In this document: positions 1-5,218 of the stretch, in pieces
Layout: each line of letters opens with the position of its first letter
How positions within the stretch are numbered: the first letter of the stretch is position 1
NCBI GenBank assembly: GCA_028710385.1
Contig: JAQTUC010000068.1
Span: 1 to 7,929 of the forward strand
From: Candidatus Omnitrophota bacterium
Lineage (GTDB): Bacteria > Omnitrophota > Gorgyraeia > Duberdicusellales > 4484-171
DNA length: 7,929 nucleotides
Direction: 5' to 3'
Program-made: the position numbers and the translations under genes
Notes under the pieces: model-generated
What the model saw: only the letters and a program-made list of their open reading frames with translations
Told to the model about the DNA's origin: nothing
Database searches by the model: none

Positions 1-757
1 CGGACCAGACGCTTTTGGAAGACTCATGGTCCCTTCCAAAAACAGCTACTTTATTTTTTGTGTAGTAGGAAGAATACACTCCGAATTTAGGCCGCGGGCG
101 CGAGAAAAGCACGCCGTGGCTTTCCATTAAAAAATATTTTATTCCTTCTTCTTTTAAAAATTTATCCACGCCTTCGGAATAGGCGCATTCAGGAAGCCAT
201 ATTCCTTTTGGATCTGTACCGAAACATTTGCGGTATGAATTTGCTCCTACTCTAACCTGAGCTCTTACTGCCTCTTTGTTAATTCCCAGAAGCGGAAGAT
301 ACCCGTGCGTTGCTCCGCAGGTAATTATTTCAAGAACCCCTTTATCCTGGTATTTTTTAAATTCTTTTATTAAATCCCTGTGGTATACGTGCAGAAATTT
401 TTCCCTCATGCTGTTAAAACGGTGATAATACATAAGGGCAAGCTTATGAAAATCAGGATTAAACCTGTTACGGTCTATTTCTTTCTCGCAGAGCTCAATC
501 ATCTTGTTAAGATGCATTACATAGCGGTTTCTTAAGAGCTCATCCGCGAACATATTGCAAAGTGTGGGGGATAAATTCATTGTTATGCAGAATTCCACCC
601 CGTCGCGGACCAACCCTTCAAGCATTTCTAAAATAGGGATATAAGTTTCGCTCAGCGCCTCAAAGAACCAGCGCTCTTCAAGGAATTCATCATGCTCCGG
701 ATGGCGGATAAACGGCAGATGCGCGTGCAATACTAGAGACAAATAACCTTTTTCCAT
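1..757 (-). CDS. GH57 1,4-alpha-glucan branching enzyme, N-terminal part (runs off the left edge)
   Basis: Cytoplasmic glycoside hydrolase family 57 enzyme that most likely forms alpha-1,6 branches in glycogen-like glucan. Only the first 252 residues are inside the window; the 3' end lies beyond position 1. Seen: the start MEKGYLSLVLHAHLPF with the His-x-His of GH57 motif 1 (residues 11-13), a motif-2-like CGATHGYLPL (147-156), and motif 3 GIWLPECAY (185-193) whose Glu190 fits the family nucleophile. The spacing matches characterised Thermus and Thermotoga branching enzymes better than GH57 amylases. The catalytic Asp and the C-terminal DUF1957-type domain would be outside. The ATG has no clear Shine-Dalgarno site and lies 39 nt after the DUF4912 stop, so it is probably co-transcribed and perhaps coupled. 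Family is secure; branching rather than amylase activity is inferred from the N-terminal motifs. Confidence 0.9.
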   Translation of the reverse strand, partial: MEKGYLSLVLHAHLPFIRHPEHDEFLEERWFFEALSETYIPILEMLEGLVRDGVEFCITMNLSPTLCNMFADELLRNRYVMHLNKMIELCEKEIDRNRFNPDFHKLALMYYHRFNSMREKFLHVYHRDLIKEFKKYQDKGVLEIITCGATHGYLPLLGINKEAVRAQVRVGANSYRKCFGTDPKGIWLPECAYSEGVDKFLKEEGIKYFLMESHGVLFSRPRPKFGVYSSYYTKNKVAVFGRDHESSKSVWS

Positions 758-796
758 AATATTTTTTTGAGCTTGATTAAGTTTTACGAGGCAAAC

Positions 797-1813
797 TTAT
801 TTCTCAAACCTTTTAACAGCGGGGGTCTTTGTTACCTTGTGTTTTTTATTCTTGGAAACACCAACCACTTTATATTGGTAGTCTCCTATCGGCAGAGCGT
901 ATCTTATTGAAAATGTTCCGTCAGGCTTTAGATTAACTTTCTTGCCTTCAACCGTTACGTCTGCGTCAGGCTCAGTGCGGCCGTAAAGTATAAGCTCGGT
1001 CCACACTTCAAGGAAAAATTTATCCGCTTCTTTGTGCCTTTCGGAAAAAAGGCTGCTCACTCCCCAGGAAGCAAGGGGCGATGAAATCTGGTTCTTTATA
1101 ACTTCTTCAAACCGCCTCTTTCTCTCCATAGAACTTTTGCCTAAATCGTATATTCCAAGGACCTTATAATAATCCTCGTCAGGCAGCGCCCATTCTTCGT
1201 CTATCACCGAAGAAATACCGAAATAAGGCGTCTTTATAACGTTGGAGCGCGCAACCATAAAGAATTTTCCGGCGGGATTAACAAGGCCTATTTCAACGCA
1301 CCAGCTGCGTTCAGGCTGGTTAACATTTACATACCAGTTATTCGCTTCAAAATGTATTCCTATATCAAAAAAAGAATTTGCGTTATTGCCGTCAAAATTG
1401 AAAATGCCGGTTAAATCATAAACTCTTAATATCCATTTAAGGTTTTCGCGCTCGTAAACCGGGATTGAAGAAATTACCTCATTTATTCTTTGTTCAGATA
1501 TGTCCCAATAAGTGTATATCCACCAGGGGTCTCTCGGCAAAATTGTGATGCGGTTATCGGAATATCTTAAAGGCAGGCTGTAACGGTTGTTATCAACAAC
1601 AGGGGCTTCTACTGCTGTAAATTTTACTTTTTCTATTTCTACTGATTCTTTTCCGGCTTCAAGAGAATATACCGGCTGCTGGATAGGTTCTTCTTTAATT
1701 AAGGGTTTACCTTTTCTGGATATTCTGGATGTTATGCGTTTTAAGGCTGGTTTCTTTGTTTTTTTCGCTGTGGTTTTTATTTTTTTAGGTGTTTTTGCGG
1801 AACTTTTTCGCAT
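797..1813 (-). CDS. DUF4912 domain protein with lysine-rich N-terminal tail
   Basis: 338 residues of unknown biochemical function. Residues 1-36 are almost all Lys, Arg, Thr, Ala, Ser and Pro, resembling a histone H1 tail. Residues 37-76 look like a linker. The DUF4912 domain begins near 78 (LPLRYSDNRITILPRDPWW, then YTYWDI at 100-105), with the family's Pro-Trp and Tyr-Trp signatures, and continues to about 195. Residues 270-320 (ELILYGRTEPDADVTVEG, then PDGTFSIRYALPIG) look like the small beta-sandwich usually found at the end of these proteins. There is no signal peptide or membrane segment, so it is likely cytoplasmic. It has its own strong promoter and a good ribosome site (AGAGGT, 4 nt before ATG), and lies directly upstream of the GH57 branching enzyme, which hints at a role in glucan metabolism or granule organisation. 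That role is inference; the domain call is firm. Confidence 0.85.
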   Translation of the reverse strand: MRKSSAKTPKKIKTTAKKTKKPALKRITSRISRKGKPLIKEEPIQQPVYSLEAGKESVEIEKVKFTAVEAPVVDNNRYSLPLRYSDNRITILPRDPWWIYTYWDISEQRINEVISSIPVYERENLKWILRVYDLTGIFNFDGNNANSFFDIGIHFEANNWYVNVNQPERSWCVEIGLVNPAGKFFMVARSNVIKTPYFGISSVIDEEWALPDEDYYKVLGIYDLGKSSMERKRRFEEVIKNQISSPLASWGVSSLFSERHKEADKFFLEVWTELILYGRTEPDADVTVEGKKVNLKPDGTFSIRYALPIGDYQYKVVGVSKNKKHKVTKTPAVKRFEK

Positions 1814-1837
1814 AAATACCTCTTCTTGAGTGAGAGA

Positions 1838-1866
1838 ATTTTACCACCTATATATTTGCCTGTCAA
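1838..1866 (-). promoter_or_regulatory. Sigma-70-type promoter of the DUF4912-GH57 pair
   Basis: On the minus strand, TTGACA (1866-1861) is followed by a 17-nt spacer and TAAAAT (1843-1838). This is a perfect -35 box with optimal spacing and a -10 one base from consensus. Predicted start of transcription is near 1830, giving a short leader that contains AGAGGT (1823-1818) before the ATG at 1813. It makes the DUF4912-GH57 pair a separate transcription unit from the redox genes upstream. Confidence 0.8.
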
Positions 1867-1901
1867 CAACTTAAAATAGGCGCATAAAAAACTCTCAAAA
1901 A

Positions 1902-2345
1902 TTAATTATTATGACGCTTTAACGAACCAATTTTTGCCTGTAAAGTGCCCATGGGACATATCGCACACCAGCTCCTTTCCCTCAAAGGGATGCCTAAAAT
2001 AACCGCAATTATTGTAGTGATTATACACATTCTTACAAAAACAAACCCTATCGCAACAGGAGTTTTCTGGGACAATATAAGCTGTAAAACAAAAAATGCC
2101 ATAAAAAGCGCAAAAAACAGCCATTTGAACCAGAATTTTAAGAAAATTTTAGGGATCTTGTTTCGCAGGCTGAACTTGCTTAATATCAGATCCAGGAATG
2201 CGCCGCGCGGGCAAAGGCGCGAGCACCAGAACCTGCCCTTAAAATAGGAAAGGCTTAAAAAAAACAACATCATAAAAAAAACCAGGTAACCCAAAAGAGG
2301 CAGGAACCAAACCATAATTGCCTGAAGTATTATTCTTGTATTCAT
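1902..2345 (-). CDS. Short polytopic membrane protein with two Fer4_5-type cysteine motifs (NapH/CcoG-like)
   Basis: Predicted inner-membrane 4Fe-4S-type electron-transfer protein of 147 residues. Three hydrophobic segments are visible (about 8-33, 70-92, 98-119). After the first comes GRFWCSRLCPRG (Cys41, Cys45) and after the last RSWCAICPMG (Cys127, Cys130), the paired CxxxCP/CxxCP signatures of the NapH/NosR/CcoG membrane ferredoxin group. Unlike NapH, the protein ends about 17 residues after the second motif and has no soluble 2x[4Fe-4S] ferredoxin tail. The ATG at 2345 is preferred because the first membrane helix starts right after it; an in-frame TTG at 2402 would add 19 polar residues that overlap the upstream gene. 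No Shine-Dalgarno site is evident, and the ATG lies 10 nt after the upstream stop, so coupled translation is likely. Partner and substrate are unknown. Confidence 0.75.
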   Translation of the reverse strand: MNTRIILQAIMVWFLPLLGYLVFFMMLFFLSLSYFKGRFWCSRLCPRGAFLDLILSKFSLRNKIPKIFLKFWFKWLFFALFMAFFVLQLILSQKTPVAIGFVFVRMCIITTIIAVILGIPLRERSWCAICPMGTLQAKIGSLKRHNN

Positions 2346-2355
2346 GGCAGAAGGA

Positions 2356-2871
2356 TTATTTTCCAAGCCTTGAAGCAACAGTCGGGATGCAGTGCAAATC
2401 AATGATACTATTACTTTCTTTTATTTCCTCTATTGTCTCGTATTCTTTGTTGAGAAAATTTTTCTGGTTGCTTTTCTCTTTAACGAGGCTTTGAAACAAA
2501 TTTTTACTCTCAGTTTCACTGCTTAACTCCTCAAGTTTTTTATATAATTTTATGCATGCGTCTATAATTTCAATGCCTAATTTTACAGAGCCCTCCAGGG
2601 AAAAACTTTCAGGGTTAATCTTACAATATTCGCATTTTTTTTCCAAAATAAAATCTTGCACACCGGCTTCTTTTAAATAATCGGTAAGAATTTTGATATT
2701 ATCTTTCGCTATATCGGAAAATTTTTTAAATTCTGACCGGATTTTACCCTCGTGCATCAGCACAAAAAGGTGATTACAGCAGTTAGAAAGAGTGCTTTCG
2801 GCATCTATAGCGGCTTCAAGCTTATCTATAAACACCTGCTTTGAATTATATTTTTTAGAATTAGTTGCCAT
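2356..2871 (-). CDS. Ferritin-like four-helix protein without recognisable diiron ligands, cysteine-containing
   Basis: 171 residues, soluble, not assigned to a named family with certainty. Four amphipathic helices can be drawn (about 12-40, 44-69, 91-117, 119-150), in the layout of rubrerythrin/ferritin-like proteins. The usual ExxH ligand motifs of helices B and D are absent: the corresponding stretches read AKDNIK (55-60) and KEKSNQK (131-137). Between helices B and C is a Cys-x-x-Cys (Cys80, Cys83) in KKCEYCKINPES, and further cysteines occur at 31, 32, 106 and 161. The ATG at 2871 follows AGGA at 9-nt spacing. It lies between a NifU-domain gene and a membrane 4Fe-4S-type gene, which suggests a redox or metal-handling role. 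Function is not known; the fold is inferred from helix pattern only. Confidence 0.65.
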   Translation of the reverse strand: MATNSKKYNSKQVFIDKLEAAIDAESTLSNCCNHLFVLMHEGKIRSEFKKFSDIAKDNIKILTDYLKEAGVQDFILEKKCEYCKINPESFSLEGSVKLGIEIIDACIKLYKKLEELSSETESKNLFQSLVKEKSNQKNFLNKEYETIEEIKESNSIIDLHCIPTVASRLGK

Positions 2872-2922
2872 AATTATTTTTCCTGGATCCTGCCTATTTC
2901 TTAAAAGCCAAAAAGCAAGGTT

Positions 2923-3150
2923 TTATTTGACCTGTTCAACTGTTTTAACTTCCGGTATTTCTTCTTTAAGACGCTGCTCAATGCCCATTTTTAAGGTATA
3001 TGTGCTCATGGGACAGCAGCCGCAAGCGCCCTTAAGGCGAAGCTTAACAACGCCGTCTTCTGTAACCTCCACAAGCTCAACATCTCCCCCATCTGCCTGA
3101 AGGGCCGGCCTTATTCCTTTTAAAGCATTCTCTACTTTTTCTTTCAGCAT
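2923..3150 (-). CDS. NifU C-terminal-domain protein (Nfu-type iron-sulfur carrier)
   Basis: 75-residue stand-alone NifU domain. Such proteins hold a labile [4Fe-4S] cluster, typically between two subunits, and hand it to client enzymes. Seen: the domain opening VENALKGIRPALQADGGDVE, the beta-strand VVKLRLKGACG, and the cluster motif GACGCCPMS in which Cys43 and Cys46 form the conserved CxxC; Cys45 is an extra cysteine. The helix after it (STYTLKMGIEQRLKEEIPEV) is standard, and the length is complete for this minimal form. The start is well supported by AGAAGGAGGT (3165-3156), the best ribosome site in the window, 5 nt before ATG. Its neighbours (flavin reductase, ferritin-like protein, membrane 4Fe-4S-type protein) would be natural clients or partners, but that is inference. 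Confidence 0.9.
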   Translation of the reverse strand: MLKEKVENALKGIRPALQADGGDVELVEVTEDGVVKLRLKGACGCCPMSTYTLKMGIEQRLKEEIPEVKTVEQVK

Positions 3151-3168
3151 GTTTTACCTCCTTCTACA

Positions 3169-3256
3169 TGCGAATGAACACAAACCGGAAAAAGAATTAG
3201 CGCGAAGAAACTTTCCGCATTAGTGGACATTCGTCTCCGATTCGTGGTGATTCGTG
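3169..3256. repeat. Intergenic repeat element: imperfect inverted repeat plus three ATTCGT units
   Basis: The 110-nt gap between the reductase and nfu genes holds an imperfect inverted repeat with 23-nt arms (3169-3191 and 3212-3234). CGAATG, CAC and CGGAAA match in the two arms. ATTCGT then recurs at 3229, 3240 and 3250, about one helical turn apart. It codes for nothing visible and looks like a dispersed genomic repeat. There is no T-tract to make it a terminator, and no convincing promoter was found in it. Confidence 0.55.
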
Positions 3257-3260
3257 TTAA

Positions 3261-3971
3261 TCAATAACCGATAAAATTTTCTACCTGCACGTCTTCTTTT
3301 TTGCAGCCCAAGTCAAAACACAAACCTTTCATTGCCGTAACCATTCCCGGCGGGCCATAAATAAAAACCTTACGGCTGATTAACTCAATGGCTTTTGCCT
3401 CTATCAACCCCTTATCTATAAAACCAAAGACACACACATCATCTTTGGGGCTGCAATCGGTTACGGTATAGATTAATTTTATATTTTCATTTATTCCGCA
3501 TAAAGCATTAAGCTCATCCCTGAAAGCTATGTCTTCTTCCGTCCGGTTTGAATAAAGCACAAGCGCATTTGTTTTTAATCTCTTATCGCATATATATTCC
3601 AATATAGAAATAACAGGGGTTATGCCTATGCCGCCTATCAAAAAAACAACACTTTGCATTTCGTCCCTGAAAACTACGTTTCCAAGGGGAGCCTGCAGCA
3701 ATATTTCATCGCCTGCATTTAGAGCCGTAAGCTTTTTTGAAAAATCGCTTTCGCTTAAACGCTTTGTAACTTCTATATACGGCCTTTGCGGAGAACAGGA
3801 GAATGAGAGATATTTATTTAAATTTCTGTTTTTTCTGTCTGCCTCATCAAAAATAACCTGCAAAAACTGCCCGGGGGTAAAATCTATTTTTTCAAGCGGA
3901 AGAAAACGAAAGCTTGAAATGCTGGGCGTCCTTTTTATTTTTTCTATAAATCTTGCTCTGGTTTCTTTCAC
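3261..3971 (-). CDS. FNR-type FAD/NAD(P) oxidoreductase
   Basis: 236-residue ferredoxin-reductase-like flavoprotein that would pass electrons between NAD(P)H and an iron-sulfur partner. Residues 1-100 are the FAD-binding barrel; the usual RxYS flavin motif appears as KYLSFSCSP (53-61), with Lys instead of Arg. Residues 105-236 are the NAD(P) domain: GGIGITP (113-119), the YSNRTEEDIAFRDEL stretch (140-154), YGPPGM (205-210, normally CGPPGM) and a C-terminal ENFIGY. There is no fused 2Fe-2S or other domain, so it needs a separate partner, possibly a product of the downstream genes. The start is GTG at 3971, just before the conserved beta-strand, with GAGGAAGGA upstream; that site lies in a perfect 14-bp stem (see 3970-4055). 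Substrate and coenzyme choice cannot be read from the sequence. Confidence 0.85.
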   Translation of the reverse strand: MKETRARFIEKIKRTPSISSFRFLPLEKIDFTPGQFLQVIFDEADRKNRNLNKYLSFSCSPQRPYIEVTKRLSESDFSKKLTALNAGDEILLQAPLGNVVFRDEMQSVVFLIGGIGITPVISILEYICDKRLKTNALVLYSNRTEEDIAFRDELNALCGINENIKLIYTVTDCSPKDDVCVFGFIDKGLIEAKAIELISRKVFIYGPPGMVTAMKGLCFDLGCKKEDVQVENFIGY

Positions 3972-3997
3972 CCCGTCCTTCCTCTTTTATTTAACAT
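3968..3997 (-). other. Possible 9-codon leader ORF overlapping the reductase start
   Basis: An ATG at 3997 opens a 9-residue frame (MLNKRGRTG) whose TGA stop overlaps the GTG start of the reductase as GTGA. It has no well-placed ribosome site: the nearest AGGG is about 15 nt away. It may be chance, but the stop-start overlap is the type used for translational coupling. Confidence 0.2.
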
Positions 3998-4055
3998 TTA
4001 TTATTTTTTAACCCTGCCCTTCTGCTATATGTCTCTGCTTCAGGAAGGACGGGGT
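3970..4055 (-). promoter_or_regulatory. 14-bp perfect inverted repeat sequestering the reductase ribosome-binding site
   Basis: In the minus-strand transcript ACCCCGTCCTTCCT (4055-4042) begins on the base after the ldh TGA. Its exact reverse complement AGGAAGGACGGGGT (3983-3970) covers the Shine-Dalgarno site, spacer and first two bases of the downstream GTG start. The 58-nt loop is AU-rich. The folded RNA should block initiation, and a ribosome terminating on ldh would cover the 5' arm and open it. No U-tract follows, so it is not an intrinsic terminator. The inverted repeat is directly visible; the switch mechanism is inferred. Confidence 0.65.
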
Positions 4056-5018
4056 TCATAATCCGCTTGATTTTATGACTTCTTTTATAAGCTTAGCTGA
4101 AGTTTTGAGATTGGCTATCTCCTCGCCTTCAAGCTTAAGCTTAAGAAGATTCTTTATGCCGCGCTTATCCACAATTGCGGGCACGCTTATATAAACGTCG
4201 CCTACATCATAATAATTATCCACAAAAGAAGAAACAGGTAAAATAGAATTTTCATCTTTTAAAACAGCGCTGGTTATCCTTGTAAGAGCCAGACCAACGC
4301 CGTAGGAAGTCTCTCCCTTTCTTTCAATAACGTTATAAGCAAAATTCTTAACTTCGCCAAATATATTAGAAAGCGTGTTTTTTACGTCGCCGCATTTATC
4401 TTCGCACATAGGGCAATAATCTTTAAAAAGAACCCCGCCGATCATAGCGCGGCTCCAGACAGGAAATTCGCTGTCTCCGTGCTCGCCTAATATATAGGCG
4501 TGGACGTTACGCGCATCAACATTGCAATGCCTGGATAATAGGAGCCTTAATCTTGCGCTGTCTAGCACAGTGCCTGAGCCTATTACTTCCTGCCATGGTT
4601 TTTGAGAAATCTTATAAGCTGCATAGCTTAATACATCAACCGGATTTGTTACTACAAGAAATATTGCATCTTTAGCGTATTGCGTTATTTTCGGTATTAT
4701 GGTTTTGTAAATCTCAACATTTTGCCTGGCAAGCTCCAAACGGGATTGGCCCGGTTTTTGTTTCGCTCCGGCAGTTATAACCACGATATCTGAATCTTTT
4801 AAATCAGAATAATCCCCTGCCATTATATCAACAGGCGAAACAAAAGGCATACAGCTTGCAAGATCCATAACCTCGCCTTCAAGGCGTTTTTTATCAATAT
4901 CTACAATAACAATTGACCGCGCCAGATTCGCAAGCATTAAGCTATAGACATAACGCATGCCTACGTTGCCTGCGCCTACTATTGAAACCTTTGGTTTTAG
5001 CATTTTTGCCGAGTTCAT
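4056..5018 (-). CDS. ldh: L-lactate dehydrogenase
   Basis: 320-residue NAD-dependent L-lactate dehydrogenase reducing pyruvate to L-lactate, a fermentation end step that regenerates NAD+. Seen: Rossmann motif GAGNVG (15-20) and Asp40 for NAD; the specificity loop AGAKQKPGQSR (83-93), where Gln87 (Gln102 in standard numbering) marks lactate rather than malate dehydrogenase and Arg93 is the mobile-loop arginine; Asn125; the Asp153/Arg156 pair in GTVLDSARLR; catalytic His180 in GEHGDSEFPVWS. Length is normal. Residues 201-209 hold YCPMCEDKC (Cys202, 205, 209), a cluster that as I recall also occurs in Thermotoga maritima LDH. The ATG at 5018 is the first in frame but has no close ribosome site; ATG at 5003 (residue 6) is possible. 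It is first in the redox series and is driven by a consensus promoter. Confidence 0.92.
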   Translation of the reverse strand: MNSAKMLKPKVSIVGAGNVGMRYVYSLMLANLARSIVIVDIDKKRLEGEVMDLASCMPFVSPVDIMAGDYSDLKDSDIVVITAGAKQKPGQSRLELARQNVEIYKTIIPKITQYAKDAIFLVVTNPVDVLSYAAYKISQKPWQEVIGSGTVLDSARLRLLLSRHCNVDARNVHAYILGEHGDSEFPVWSRAMIGGVLFKDYCPMCEDKCGDVKNTLSNIFGEVKNFAYNVIERKGETSYGVGLALTRITSAVLKDENSILPVSSFVDNYYDVGDVYISVPAIVDKRGIKNLLKLKLEGEEIANLKTSAKLIKEVIKSSGL

Positions 5019-5051
5019 ATTTTTAAAAATTGTACCCTTTCAAAGTTCATT

Positions 5052-5079
5052 ATTATAGCGCAGCCTATTCCAGTGTCAA
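5052..5079 (-). promoter_or_regulatory. Consensus sigma-70-type promoter of ldh
   Basis: On the minus strand TTGACA (5079-5074), a 16-nt spacer and TATAAT (5057-5052) are both perfect hexamers. Transcription should start near 5045, giving a leader of about 27 nt. This is the only strong promoter seen for the five-gene series down to 1902. Confidence 0.85.
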
Positions 5080-5091
5080 AGACTTAAGTCT
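5080..5091. promoter_or_regulatory. Perfect 12-bp palindrome abutting the ldh -35 box (candidate operator)
   Basis: AGACTTAAGTCT is a perfect palindrome that ends exactly where the -35 box of the ldh promoter begins. The position suits a dimeric activator or a repressor that blocks polymerase. It does not match the Rex or FNR consensus as I know them. The regulator is unknown. Confidence 0.45.
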
Positions 5092-5203
5092 ATCTGCAAT
5101 TGACTTTTTTCTACCCTTAAAATCAGGCTCATTTTGCCTTACAAAAATTATTAAAAAATTTTTCTTATAATTTACACTTATAGCTGGCTTAAAATAATAA
5201 ATT

Positions 5204-5212
5204 TGGTACAAT
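5204..5212 (+). promoter_or_regulatory. Candidate extended -10 promoter of the pncC-thpR pair
   Basis: TGGTACAAT gives an extended -10 (TG, one base, TACAAT) whose start site would fall at about 5219, the A of the pncC ATG. No good -35 box is present and no Shine-Dalgarno site precedes the ATG, so a leaderless transcript is possible. A second TATAAT at 5166-5171 would instead give a leader of about 40 nt. Confidence 0.4.
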
Positions 5213-5218
5213 AGTGCT

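Noticed and set aside
1587..1829. Plus-strand open frame opposite the DUF4912 N-terminus
   Set aside because: It is the antisense of the lysine-rich tail, has no recognisable domain and no ribosome site, and the minus-strand gene is well supported.
2346..2402. N-terminal extension of the membrane Fe-S gene from a TTG
   Set aside because: The extra 19 residues overlap the end of the ferritin-like gene and precede the first membrane helix without conserved features; ATG at 2345 is simpler.
2792..3100. Plus-strand open frame across nfu and the ferritin-like gene
   Set aside because: Low-complexity serine/threonine-rich translation antisense to the conserved NifU domain.
3622..4011. Plus-strand open frame opposite the reductase N-terminus
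   Set aside because: Antisense of clear FAD-binding motifs, no domain of its own.
4056..5018. Malate dehydrogenase as the product
   Set aside because: The specificity position holds Gln87, not Arg, and the QKPG and VLDSARLR motifs are those of lactate dehydrogenase.
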